A stretch of 47,340 nt of DNA from Chthoniobacteraceae bacterium (GTDB lineage Bacteria > Verrucomicrobiota > Verrucomicrobiia > Chthoniobacterales > Chthoniobacteraceae), in NCBI GenBank assembly GCA_947476255.1, contig CANJPY010000036.1, forward strand, positions 1 through 47,340. The letters run 5' to 3'. The notes beneath the pieces were generated by a model that saw only the letters and a list, made by a program, of their open reading frames with translations, searched no databases and was not told where the DNA came from. Below, piece by piece: positions 26,483 through 36,413 of this stretch (positions are counted from its first letter, which is position 1; each line of letters begins with the position of its first letter). Made by a program: the position numbers and the translations under genes.

Positions 26483-27766
26483 ATGAAAACCAGCGAACCC
26501 GTGCCCCTCGGTGTCCCTTCGTCGTCGCCTATTGACGATAGCCAGGGGACGAATCGAAAGCCTTCTCACTTGGCTTCCTTGGCACTCGCTTTGGCGGCTG
26601 CGACGGCGGCAATTTTTGGAGGGTATCATTGGGCAAAAGACAAGGAGGAGCGGTTGCTTCATTCGGCGGCGCCCGAATTTTGCGACGCGAAATTGCACGG
26701 GGTGGCACTCATCCGGGAAGCGCTTACCCGGCCGGACACGCTGGTGTTTTTTGGAAGTTCCGAGCTGATTCCAAACGTTCCGTTGAAGGGGGTTGATTTC
26801 TTTGCGGAATCGCCCACTGGGTTTTCCATGTTTCCGGTGGGGAAAGCGGGGACCAGCGCACTCTCTGTATTGCAGAAGCTTGGCTGTGCCGGCGAGGAAC
26901 TTGTGGGCAAAAAGGTGGTGCTGTCGCTGTCCCCGAGTTTCTTTCAGTCGGAAGAAGTGGACTCGAAGTATTTTGAGGGCAATTCGTCAAAGTTGCAGTT
27001 GAAGGAGTTTTTTGGCAGCTATCGTTTCAGCGACAGTCTGAAACAGGATGTGGCGGCGCAAATTTTGAAGTACCCGAAGGTATTCGAGGGCGACTGGACG
27101 CTTGAATTTACGCTGCGGCGGATTGCGAAAGGCGGCCAGTGGGATCATTTTTTACTGACCATGTTTGAGCCCTACATGGCCTTCGACCGTGCGATAGGGC
27201 GGATGCAGGACCACGTGGAGGCTGCTTTTGCGCTCAATGGGGAACCGGAAGTCGCCGCAGTTTCAGCGTTCCGGCCGAAACGCGGCCGCAGTTTGAACTG
27301 GGATGAACTGTTTCGGACCGCGGAGCAGCAGTCCAAGGCGCTTGCCTCAAAATCCCGAAATGGAGCTCCCGTTATTGTCCGCAGCAAGGGGTCGTGGGAC
27401 AAGCAGTTTGTGGCGAAAATGCAAAAGGCGCAGGAGTGGAAAGACTTTGAGCTTGTCCTTCGGTTGCTCAAGGAAACGGGGGCGCGGCCATTGGTGATTT
27501 CGATGCCTTTGCATGCGGACGTCCTGGAGGCGCAAGGGGTGTCGGAGGAGGCCCGGATGCAGTACGGGGCGCAGTTGAGGGAGATGACCAAAAAATACAA
27601 TGCGCCGCTGGTGTATTTCAGCGACCATGAGACCGACCCCGTGTTTTTTGTGGATCAACACGACCACATCGGTTCAAAGGGATGGTGGTTTTACAACAAA
27701 GTGCTAGATGATTTCTATCACGACAGGCTTGGGCTCAACCAGGTCGCCCACTTGCCGAAACCCTGA
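26483..27766 (+). CDS. dltD: DltD-like D-alanyl transferase
   Basis: A 427-residue SGNH-fold membrane-anchored acyltransferase that would transfer D-alanine to an extracytoplasmic polymer. One N-terminal TM helix (about 28-48) leaves the rest outside the inner membrane. The DltD nucleophile block VFFGSSELIPN lies at 88-98 (Ser 92 or 93), followed by FSMFPVGKAGTSAL, VVLSLSPSFF and, near the C-terminus, DQHDHIGSKGW (391-401), corresponding to the D..H-(L/I)-G block that supplies the catalytic His; the acidic residue spacing is slightly unusual. The start MKTSEPVP was chosen because it is the ATG nearest the promoter-like region. Identification rests strongly on the four neighbours. Confidence 0.87.
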   Translation: MKTSEPVPLGVPSSSPIDDSQGTNRKPSHLASLALALAAATAAIFGGYHWAKDKEERLLHSAAPEFCDAKLHGVALIREALTRPDTLVFFGSSELIPNVPLKGVDFFAESPTGFSMFPVGKAGTSALSVLQKLGCAGEELVGKKVVLSLSPSFFQSEEVDSKYFEGNSSKLQLKEFFGSYRFSDSLKQDVAAQILKYPKVFEGDWTLEFTLRRIAKGGQWDHFLLTMFEPYMAFDRAIGRMQDHVEAAFALNGEPEVAAVSAFRPKRGRSLNWDELFRTAEQQSKALASKSRNGAPVIVRSKGSWDKQFVAKMQKAQEWKDFELVLRLLKETGARPLVISMPLHADVLEAQGVSEEARMQYGAQLREMTKKYNAPLVYFSDHETDPVFFVDQHDHIGSKGWWFYNKVLDDFYHDRLGLNQVAHLPKP

Positions 27767-27777
27767 ACGCTTTTCCT

Positions 27778-28014
27778 ATGAGAGACAAAATTTTGACTGT
27801 GCTGGCTGAAGTTGCAGAAACACAGGAGGTTTTCAAGCAGCCTGATCTCGCTCTTTATGATCTTCAAATTTTAGATTCGATGAAGACGGTCGAGCTTATC
27901 GTGGCGCTTGGAAGAGAGCTTGGGGTTGAAATTTCCCCCGCCGAGTTTGAGCGCGAAGCGTGGGCAACGCCGGCCAAACTGGTGGAAGATGTGGAAAAGC
28001 GGCTGGCTTCCTGA
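27778..28014 (+). CDS. dltC: D-alanyl carrier protein DltC
   Basis: A 78-residue acyl-carrier-type protein. The phosphopantetheine attachment serine is in LQILDSMKTVEL (Ser 34), with the DltC-specific continuation LIVALGRELGVEISPAEFEREAWATPAKLVEDVEKRL, given here in its two halves around the WATP turn. The REAWATP block separates DltC from ordinary ACPs. D-alanine is held as a thioester on the phosphopantetheine arm after loading by DltA, then passed to DltB/DltX. It starts 11 bp after dltD. Confidence 0.94.
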   Translation: MRDKILTVLAEVAETQEVFKQPDLALYDLQILDSMKTVELIVALGRELGVEISPAEFEREAWATPAKLVEDVEKRLAS

Positions 28015-28033
28015 ACTTCAGCCCCTTTTCGAG

Positions 28034-28180
28034 ATGGATTTTGACGAACTCTTCGAAGGCCGCCCCGTCCTGCGCCGCCTGGCGCTTTTCATGTACTATG
28101 CGATCATTGTTTTCACTCTGATTTTGATGTACGGGCGCGGGGATTTTTCAACACCGCCTTTTGTTTATCAGGAGTTTTAG
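28034..28180 (+). CDS. dltX: DltX, teichoic-acid D-alanylation small membrane protein
   Basis: A 48-residue protein (MDFDELFEGRPVLRR...) with one TM helix, LALFMYYAIIVFTLILMYG, and the C-terminal motif FVYQEF that ends the protein. DltX of Gram-positive bacteria is about 50 residues with one TM helix and ends in FIYNEF or close variants; recent mechanistic work assigns the motif tyrosine as the residue that carries D-alanine outside the membrane between DltB and DltD. The gene sits 19 bp after dltC and 13 bp before dltA. It is easily missed because of its size. Confidence 0.9.
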   Translation: MDFDELFEGRPVLRRLALFMYYAIIVFTLILMYGRGDFSTPPFVYQEF

Positions 28181-28193
28181 GCGTTCTTTTTTC

Positions 28194-29687
28194 ATGACCA
28201 CCTCTCTTGTGACCGGCCACCTGCTGGACCGTATTGATCGTTGGGCTTCTCTTTGTCCTGAACGCATGGCTGTTACCAGCGGCGGGCGGCATTTGAACTG
28301 GCGCGAGTTGGTGTCGCACTCGGAAACGCTTGCGTGCTGGCTGGAGCAGGAACTGGGGGCCCGGCCGGGGCCCGTCGCGGTGCACGGACACAAGGAACCT
28401 GAGATGCTCGTGGCGTTTCTGGCGGCGGTGAAATGCGGACGGGCTTACGTGCCCATGGATGTGTCGATTCCAGAGGCGCGCGTGGCGAAAATTGTGGAGG
28501 GTGCAGGCGCCGCCCTCGTGCTGACGCCGAAGCGGGTTTCGGAGGTTTTGGCCGGTTTTTCCCTTCCTGCGGAGGTCCCGAAGTTGCGCCGGGTGGAGGG
28601 CAAAGATCCTTTTTATATTTTGTTCACCTCCGGGAGCACGGGCGAGCCCAAGGGGGTGGTCATTACTTTGGAAAACCTGACGAGTTTTACGGATTGGCTG
28701 CTTGCGGAGCACAAGTTTACCGAGCCGGGTGAAACCTTTTTGAATCAGGCGCCCTTTTCTTTTGATCTCTCCGTGATGGATCTTTACGGAAGCCTGCTCA
28801 GTGGTGGGACCCTTGCCTGCATCACGAAGGACGAATTGTCGAATTTGAAGCTTTTGTATCAACGGCTTGCGGAATCAGGGGTGACGTGCTGGGTTTCCAC
28901 GCCCTCTTTCGCGCAGATGTGCATGATCGAAAAAGGGTTTCGCTCAGAAATGCTGCCACACATGCGGCGGTTTTTGTTTTGCGGCGAAACACTCGCGCCC
29001 GAGACTGCCTCCCAACTCTTGGAACGCTTTCCAGAAGCCGAAGTTTGGAACACCTACGGGCCTACGGAGGCGACGGTTGCGACAACTTCGGTGCGCGTCA
29101 ACCGGGGGGTGTTGGAGAAATATTCCCCTCTTCCTGTCGGGTATCCGATGCCCGGCACGCACGTGGTTGTGGTCGACGAAGGGAGCGTTCCGGTTGCGGA
29201 GGGCGAGCGAGGAGAAATCTTGATCGCGGGTCCAAACGTCAGCCCTGGGTACCTCAACCGGGCGGATTTGAATGCGAAGGTCTTCACGCGCTACGCAGGT
29301 CTGCCTGCGTACCGTACGGGTGACTGGGGGCGGAGTAAGGAGGGTTTGATCTTTTTTGAGGGGCGCATGGACGGGCAGATCAAGATGAACGGATATCGCA
29401 TTGAATTGGGCGACATGGAGGCCAACTTGAGAGCGCTTCCTGAAATCGCAGATGCCGTTGTTTTGCCGGTTGAGAAGCATGGAAAAATCGATTCTTTGGC
29501 GGCCTTCGTGGTCTTGGCGGAGGCCCTTCCGGGGAGCGAGTTTGAAGTGGCGGCGCGCGTGAAAACGCGGTTGGGAGAGCGGGTTCCTCCGTACATGGTG
29601 CCGAGGAAGTTTCATTTCATGGATGCGTTTCCAATGACCCCCAACGGGAAGGCTGACCGGCGAGCCCTGGCGGCCCGGTTGGGGTAA
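28194..29687 (+). CDS. dltA: D-alanine--D-alanyl carrier protein ligase DltA
   Basis: A 497-residue adenylate-forming enzyme that activates D-alanine with ATP and loads it onto DltC. Visible core motifs: P-loop FTSGSTGEPKGV (about 144-155), FSFDLSVMDLY, FLFCGETLAP (the Cys near the active site is a DltA feature), NTYGPTEAT (286-294), YRTGDWG (373-379), GRMDGQIKMNGYRIELG (390-406) and the A10 lysine in TPNGKADRR (Lys 486). The length is normal for DltA and no condensation or carrier domain is attached, which excludes an NRPS module. ATG 28194 is preferred over an upstream TTG in the dltX end. Confidence 0.95.
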   Translation: MTTSLVTGHLLDRIDRWASLCPERMAVTSGGRHLNWRELVSHSETLACWLEQELGARPGPVAVHGHKEPEMLVAFLAAVKCGRAYVPMDVSIPEARVAKIVEGAGAALVLTPKRVSEVLAGFSLPAEVPKLRRVEGKDPFYILFTSGSTGEPKGVVITLENLTSFTDWLLAEHKFTEPGETFLNQAPFSFDLSVMDLYGSLLSGGTLACITKDELSNLKLLYQRLAESGVTCWVSTPSFAQMCMIEKGFRSEMLPHMRRFLFCGETLAPETASQLLERFPEAEVWNTYGPTEATVATTSVRVNRGVLEKYSPLPVGYPMPGTHVVVVDEGSVPVAEGERGEILIAGPNVSPGYLNRADLNAKVFTRYAGLPAYRTGDWGRSKEGLIFFEGRMDGQIKMNGYRIELGDMEANLRALPEIADAVVLPVEKHGKIDSLAAFVVLAEALPGSEFEVAARVKTRLGERVPPYMVPRKFHFMDAFPMTPNGKADRRALAARLG

Positions 29688-29716
29688 AAGAGTCTGACGC
29701 TCCAAAAACGCATCCC

Positions 29717-31324
29717 ATGGTACCCTTCGGTGATTTTGAATACTTTGGCCTGCTGCTTTATATTCTTCTGCCCCTGATTGTTCTGGGGTTTTTCGGGATT
29801 TCAAACAGAATATGGACGCTGGCTGTGATGGCGGTTCTGCTTGTGTTACAGGCCACTGGAGCCGTGCCCGTCAGGCCGGAGTTTCATGTCCGTGAAATCT
29901 ATATCATCCTTGGATATACCGTTTTCCAGGCGCTTGTGGCATGGGGGTTGTTGAAGTTCAGGAGCCGGGTTGTTTTTTACAGCGCCATTGCACTGTGTGT
30001 GATGCCTCTGGTGGCCTCGAAGGTTCTGCCCTCGCTTGTGCCCCATACGGCCTTTGGATTCCTTGGAATTTCGTACATCACCTTCCGTTCGCTCGATGTG
30101 TTGTTCTCCATTCAAGACGGGTTGATCAAAACGATTTCTCCAGCGCCTTACACGGCGTTCCTTTTGTTCGTGCCCGCGTTGTCCTCCGGGCCGATTGATC
30201 GTTACCGCCGGTTTCTGAAAGACTGGGAGAAAGCACGCGATCGGAAAGAGTTTTTGGAAGACTTCGACATTGCGCTGCATCGACTGGCCCGCGGTTTTCT
30301 CTACAAGTTCATCATTGCGGCGTTGATTAAGACCTACTGGCTCGACCCGTGGAGCACGGGGAGGGGCATTGGTTCCCTCTGGATGTATATGTACGCCTAT
30401 ACGTTCTATTTGTTCTTCGACTTCGCGGGCTACAGCGCCTTCGCCATCGCGGTGGGCCGGTTAATGGGGGTCCGCCTTCCGGAAAACTTCGACCGCCCTT
30501 TTCTTTCCAAGAACATTCGGGACTTTTGGAACCGCTGGCATATCTCGCTTTCCTTTTGGTTCAGGGATCATGTGTACATGCGCTTCTTGCTGGCCGCATC
30601 CAAGGGCAAGTGGTTTACGGGAAAACACACCTCCTCCTATTGCGGGTTGTTCCTGACGTTTGGAATCATGGGCGTCTGGCACGGGCTTTCCCTCCACTAC
30701 ATTCTCTACGGCATTTATCACGCGGCGCTGTTGAGTTTCTATGACTGGTTCGCTCGCTGGAACAAGACGACGAAACGGTTTGGCGACAGTGCTCTGCAAA
30801 TCCTTTTCAACCGCCTTGCCACTTTTCACGCCATCGCCTTTGGGTTGCTGTTGTTTTCAGGCCGCCTGACGCCACCGCCACCGCCTGCGTTGGAGAAAAT
30901 CCTGGAGAAGGCGGATACAAATGAGGTTGTCGGGTTGATGTGGGATCGGGTGGCGGCCAAAAAAGAGGTGAAAGTAGATCTCTATGTGGATGATGCGTTT
31001 ATCGAGCGGCGCAGTGCCGACGTTTACCGTGAAGATTTAAGGGACCGCGGGTTTGGAGATGGGCGACATGGCTTTCGCTTCGTTCTTCCATGGTGGGTGC
31101 GTGACGGCAGGCCGCACATTGTTGAGGTGCGCGAGGCGACCACTTTAGAGCCAATCAAGGGGTCTCCGCAGACCGTGGAAGGAGAGCGCAACGAGGAAGA
31201 AATCAGGCGGGGCGAGGAGGAAATACGCAAGGCGCGGGACGCTGCCGAAGGGGCGGTTCAGACGCCGGCGACGCCAGCACCCACCTCGCCGGAGCGCGCT
31301 CCAGCGCCGTCCGGAGCCAAGTAG
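29717..31324 (+). CDS. dltB: MBOAT D-alanyl transfer protein DltB with C-terminal extension
   Basis: A 535-residue MBOAT acyltransferase. The first ~385 residues are a polytopic membrane domain with DltB blocks: GISYITFRSLDVL, PALSSGPIDRYRRF, YTFYLFFDFAGYSAFAIA, KNIRDFWNRWHISLSFWFRD (His 275) and FGIMGVWHGLSLHYILYGIYHA (catalytic His 322, given from 315). The usual DltB ends near residue 390-410. Here a PPPPP break at about 385 is followed by a soluble extension: a beta-rich domain (about 408-482) with VDLYVDD, GFGDGRHGFRFVLP and DGRPHIVEVREA, a charged helix (487-512) and an Ala/Pro tail. The last 67 bp are antisense to the end of the PHP gene. Confidence 0.93.
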   Translation: MVPFGDFEYFGLLLYILLPLIVLGFFGISNRIWTLAVMAVLLVLQATGAVPVRPEFHVREIYIILGYTVFQALVAWGLLKFRSRVVFYSAIALCVMPLVASKVLPSLVPHTAFGFLGISYITFRSLDVLFSIQDGLIKTISPAPYTAFLLFVPALSSGPIDRYRRFLKDWEKARDRKEFLEDFDIALHRLARGFLYKFIIAALIKTYWLDPWSTGRGIGSLWMYMYAYTFYLFFDFAGYSAFAIAVGRLMGVRLPENFDRPFLSKNIRDFWNRWHISLSFWFRDHVYMRFLLAASKGKWFTGKHTSSYCGLFLTFGIMGVWHGLSLHYILYGIYHAALLSFYDWFARWNKTTKRFGDSALQILFNRLATFHAIAFGLLLFSGRLTPPPPPALEKILEKADTNEVVGLMWDRVAAKKEVKVDLYVDDAFIERRSADVYREDLRDRGFGDGRHGFRFVLPWWVRDGRPHIVEVREATTLEPIKGSPQTVEGERNEEEIRRGEEEIRKARDAAEGAVQTPATPAPTSPERAPAPSGAK

Positions 31325-32010
31325 AAACGTTTTTTTCGAAAACGGAACCAGTTAAAAAACGTCTTCCGCAGGGATTCAAGCGTTCCCAAAGGAGTGCAGT
31401 GCAATGTCGTCCCAGTGGAAAGGGAATCGAGAATGGCCCTGACATTCAATGTGGAGGCCGAGAAAATGGTATGGGAGCGCCCCACGGCCCGGTGATAATG
31501 GGCATCACTACCGGCGGTCATGGGAAGGCCCCGGCGCACGGCATATGCTTTGGCGCTCTCGTTATGGCGCTGAAGCGCAGTTGCCGCGTTGAACACTTCG
31601 AGGGCGTCCATTTCGAGTTCTTCCAAGTGTCCCTCGCGGATGCCCGCGCGCATTCTGTCGTAGGGATGCGCTGGAATCGCCACGCCATTCTGTTCGCGGA
31701 CCATGGCAATCGCTTCTTTTGCCGGGATGCCCTTGAGTCCGTTGGGCAGCCAGACCCCGAGGCAGAGCAGATGGCCCTCTGCGGTTGAAATTTCCACACC
31801 GGGGATTATCAAAAAGTCATTCACTGCTTCTCCGTCTTCGCGCAGCAACCCCTGGTCCCGGAGGTAGCGGCAGCCATCACACGTGTTGTGGTCTGTGAGG
31901 GCGAATCCGTCCAACCCCGCCTTTTTTGCGGACCTGACGATCGCTTCGGGGCTGCTGACTCCATCTCCCGAAAAATGCGAATGAACGTGAGGATCAATTC
32001 GGAAAGGCAT
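31258..32010 (-). CDS. PHP-domain metal-dependent phosphoesterase
   Basis: A 250-residue PHP family hydrolase (related to YciV / histidinol-phosphatase-like enzymes) with a trinuclear metal site. Metal ligands are visible: DPHVHSHFSGDG (6-17), ALTDHNT, PGVEIST, IPAHPYDRMR and GSDAHYHRAVG near residue 180. Some relatives are 5'-3' nucleoside-bisphosphate phosphatases or RNases; the substrate here is unknown. The start is the Met of MPFRIDPHVHSH; MLLV four codons before is possible. Its C-terminal ~22 codons lie antisense to the end of dltB. Confidence 0.9.
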   Translation of the reverse strand: MPFRIDPHVHSHFSGDGVSSPEAIVRSAKKAGLDGFALTDHNTCDGCRYLRDQGLLREDGEAVNDFLIIPGVEISTAEGHLLCLGVWLPNGLKGIPAKEAIAMVREQNGVAIPAHPYDRMRAGIREGHLEELEMDALEVFNAATALQRHNESAKAYAVRRGLPMTAGSDAHYHRAVGRSHTIFSASTLNVRAILDSLSTGTTLHCTPLGTLESLRKTFFNWFRFRKKRFYLAPDGAGARSGEVGAGVAGV

Positions 32011-32040
32011 AACCAACAGCATCCTTGGGAACTGACGCAA

Positions 32041-32071
32041 GGAAAAGCCCCGATGTGAGCCGCGGGGCCTT
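32041..32071 (-). terminator. intrinsic terminator downstream of the desaturase gene
   Basis: On the minus strand, AAGGCCCCG and CGGGGCTTTT form a stem of about nine pairs with a 10-nt loop, running into a T tract. It lies 25 bp after the desaturase stop and before the PHP gene. Confidence 0.75.
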
Positions 32072-32095
32072 CTCCCAGTTGGGTGGGGGGACCTT

Positions 32096-33052
32096 TTACG
32101 GTGTCTCTGGTGCCCCCTGCGTTGGCTTGGCATCCGGCAGTCGAATGTCCCAAGCAAGCCCAAGCAACGAAAGCAGCCGAATGACTCCATAACTGCCGTC
32201 GAGTTCCCACCATTTCAGACCATGCCGGGCGGAACGGGGATAGGCATGGTGGGTGTTGTGCCAGCCTTCGCCCATCGCAAGAACTCCAAAAATGAAATTG
32301 TTACGGCTGAGATCTTTGCTTGGATAGGGACGCCGGCCCCAAAGGTGGCAGGCCGAGTTGACGCTCCATGTGACGTGATGTACCAAGAAAAGACGAACGA
32401 GCCCCCCCCAGACGAGTCCTGTGAATGCTCCTTTCCATGAAAGCGTGATTAAACCTCCTGCGATGGCTGGGAGCAGAAACGTCAGGGCAATCCAAAGAGG
32501 GAAAAGCGCGTTGATGGCGCGCAGCGCGCGGCTGTTTTGGAGGTCTTTGATGTAACGGCCCATGTTTGGAGCCTCTGGTTTAAAGAACCAGCCCATGTGC
32601 GCATGCCAGGCGCCCTTGAGGACTCCCCAAAAACCGGTTCCGTGATGATGCGGGGAATGTGGATCGTCTTTTGTGTCACTAAACTGGTGGTGGCGCCTGT
32701 GCATGGCGACCCAGTCAAACAGGGACCCCTGAATGGCCATGGAGCCCAGGATTGCAAAAATACATTTGACCCAAGTCGGCGTTTCGAAAGACGTATGCGT
32801 GAACAACCGGTGGTAGCCGACGGTAATGCCCAACATGGTGAGGGAATAGAAGCCAAGGAGAAGTCCCAGGTCTACTAGGCTAAAGCCCCATCCCCACACG
32901 ACAAAGGGGGCGATGACGATGCCAACGAAGGGGACGATGATGACAGCAAGGGTCGCCGCCCGTGTTGCCCAAGAGACCGCGAGTTGGTCCTCGGGCTCGA
33001 CTCGTGAAATGCCAGATTTGAGGGGCGTTGGAACAGAAGGGGTGGAATTCAT
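32096..33052 (-). CDS. acyl-CoA/acyl-lipid delta-9-type fatty acid desaturase
   Basis: A 318-residue membrane di-iron desaturase that introduces a double bond into fatty acyl chains with O2. The three histidine boxes are intact: HRLFTH, HRRHH (in WVAMHRRHHQFSDTKDDPHS) and GEGWHNTHH. Four hydrophobic spans are visible, e.g. AATLAVIIVPFVGIVIAPFV and LGFYSLTMLGITVGY. No cytochrome b5 domain is fused. It is of the SCD/Ole1-like bacterial type; it likely adjusts membrane fluidity. It is expressed as a single gene with its own terminator. Confidence 0.94.
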   Translation of the reverse strand: MNSTPSVPTPLKSGISRVEPEDQLAVSWATRAATLAVIIVPFVGIVIAPFVVWGWGFSLVDLGLLLGFYSLTMLGITVGYHRLFTHTSFETPTWVKCIFAILGSMAIQGSLFDWVAMHRRHHQFSDTKDDPHSPHHHGTGFWGVLKGAWHAHMGWFFKPEAPNMGRYIKDLQNSRALRAINALFPLWIALTFLLPAIAGGLITLSWKGAFTGLVWGGLVRLFLVHHVTWSVNSACHLWGRRPYPSKDLSRNNFIFGVLAMGEGWHNTHHAYPRSARHGLKWWELDGSYGVIRLLSLLGLAWDIRLPDAKPTQGAPETP

Positions 33053-33371
33053 TTTTTAGTACGCGGCGGCGCATTTCAGTGCAGGGATGCAGGCGCACGA
33101 GCGGCAAAGCTGAAAAGGCACACTTCCAACTATATCAGACCTGCGTTTGTTTCCACCATTTGTTTTATCGACTCTGACCGCCCCAAACAGGGCTTCAAGC
33201 GCCGTTCCCGCGTCTTTTGAGGTGATTCATCGGTTTTTTCGAGTAGAAGGCTGCCGCGTGACGACCCGTCGACAACCGCAGGAGAACAGGTTCCATGCGG
33301 TGAATCTCCTCGGTTTAATGCCACGAAGCGTTGTTGTTGTGCAGAAAACTGAACTCTTGGCAGGCCATCCA
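33053..33371. other. gap between marR and the desaturase gene
   Basis: 319 bp downstream of marR and upstream of the desaturase, both on the minus strand. A minus-strand frame (33130-33372) begins with an ATG that overlaps the marR stop (TGATG) and could encode 80 residues, but its composition (Gln/Arg/Ser-rich, no hydrophobic core) does not look coding. A TATAGT-like -10 element near 33135-33140 may belong to the desaturase promoter. No clear terminator for marR was found. Confidence 0.4.
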
Positions 33372-33830
33372 TCACGGGAGCTCGCCCGGGGATGGTCGCT
33401 TCGGTGCCGCTTCCTCAAGGGCGGCCTCTCCCACTCTTTCGAGGAGTGCGAGAAAAGTTCTGGATTCCGTGGTGTTCAGACAGCCAAGGACGTTGCCTTG
33501 AAGTTCAAAGGCAAGTTTCTGCGCACTCAGGAACGTCGATTTACCGTGCGGAAGAAGCCGCACACGTTTTGCCCGACCGTCGCTCTCATGCGGCAGGCGT
33601 TCCAACAAGCCGGCATTTTCCATGCGGCGCACGGTGGACGTGATCGTATTCGGATCACTTGCCATGTGCCCGGTGATTTCGCTTTGAGTTAAGCCCTCGG
33701 GATCGCCCTCATAGAGCCAACGGAGGATCGTGTATTGATCGGGGGTGATGCCCAGAGGGCTCAAGCGCTGTCGAAAAGCTTGGTTGAGAGAAAACCAAGC
33801 GCGTCTCAGAAGGGGAGGGAGGCGCCGCAT
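33372..33830 (-). CDS. MarR-family transcriptional regulator
   Basis: A 152-residue winged-helix regulator. MRRLPPLLRRAWFSLNQAF forms the dimerising N-terminal helix, LGITPDQYTILRWLYEG the first core helices, GLTQSEITGHMASDPNTITS the recognition helix region, and LLERLPHESDGRAKRVRLLP the wing (the D-x-R signature DGRAKR is present). It lies 22 bp after a PNPOx-like gene and may control that unit or respond to small aromatic or oxidant signals. The ligand is unknown. Confidence 0.9.
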   Translation of the reverse strand: MRRLPPLLRRAWFSLNQAFRQRLSPLGITPDQYTILRWLYEGDPEGLTQSEITGHMASDPNTITSTVRRMENAGLLERLPHESDGRAKRVRLLPHGKSTFLSAQKLAFELQGNVLGCLNTTESRTFLALLERVGEAALEEAAPKRPSPGELP

Positions 33831-33852
33831 CGTGGATTCCAAAAATGAGACC

Positions 33853-34317
33853 TTAGGAGTGAGGGACGGGAATTTCGTGGTATTGCAACGCCCATTCGCG
33901 CATGAAACGGATCCGGGTGGGACGGATGCGGTAAATGATGAGGGAGGGGTTGTCGGGTTGGCCCAAATAACGGCGCAGCAGCGGATTATCCCTCCAGATT
34001 GACTCCAGTAACACCGGGTCCGCGAGGATTTCTGCGGCCCCTGTGATGCGCACTTGGTCATGGGCCTCATCCAGATAACAAAGTTCGACCTTGGGGTTGT
34101 GCGCAATCTGGTTGGTTTTTCCGTAGGCGCGGAGATTCGCGACGTAGACGGTGAACCCGTCGGTGAGGACGGGAGAAACCGGGCGCAGATGGGGTTGGTC
34201 TCCATCGGCGGTCGCCAGCATGGGAAACTTTGACTTCTGCATGGTCTCCAGAGCCAGTCTGGGCGCATCTTCTGCGGAGACGGGCGCGGGGACGGGTGTG
34301 GTATCTCGCGTTGGCAT
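33853..34317 (-). CDS. pyridoxamine 5'-phosphate oxidase-like (FMN split-barrel) protein
   Basis: A 154-residue flavin-binding split-barrel protein. FPMLATADGDQPHLRPVSPV, FTVYVANLRAYGKTNQIAHN and VELCYLDEAHDQVRITGAAEI are the typical strands and FMN-contact segments of small PNPOx-like (general stress protein 26-like) proteins; the true PdxH C-terminal block is missing, so B6 synthesis is unlikely. These proteins bind FMN or F420 and act in redox or stress reactions. The start MPTRDTTP gives the expected length; it begins 17 bp after the lepA stop and is probably co-transcribed with lepA and marR. Confidence 0.85.
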   Translation of the reverse strand: MPTRDTTPVPAPVSAEDAPRLALETMQKSKFPMLATADGDQPHLRPVSPVLTDGFTVYVANLRAYGKTNQIAHNPKVELCYLDEAHDQVRITGAAEILADPVLLESIWRDNPLLRRYLGQPDNPSLIIYRIRPTRIRFMREWALQYHEIPVPHS

Positions 34318-34334
34318 GGGGGGAGAGGGGCGGG

Positions 34335-36140
<1,806 letters not shown>

Positions 36141-36413
36141 ATGGAAAAACAGAGGTGGCACCCCCTAGACGCGGGCTCACGCACACACACTATGGAGGCG
36201 CAGCCTCGCAGGGTCAACCGGACAGGCTAATGATCGGTGGCTGGATGCAGGGATCTTGGGGGAACCGGCAAGAGGGAGAGCCTTTGAAGCGGCGGGTTTG
36301 AGGAAAAGACTGCGTTTCGGAGCGCCAATGGAGGAGAAGTTGCTCAAGCCTGCCGCGGGGGACACGGGCTGTATTCTGGCATTCTGGCCCGGGGCCGCAT
36401 GCCCGGGTGGATT

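Noticed and set aside
26483-31324. Alginate- or cellulose-acetylation (AlgI/AlgJ-type) system
   Set aside because: MBOAT plus SGNH genes alone would allow it, but DltA, DltC and DltX next to them specify D-alanine transfer.
33130-33372. Small gene overlapping the marR stop
   Set aside because: TGATG overlap looks inviting, but residue composition is not protein-like and no motif is seen.
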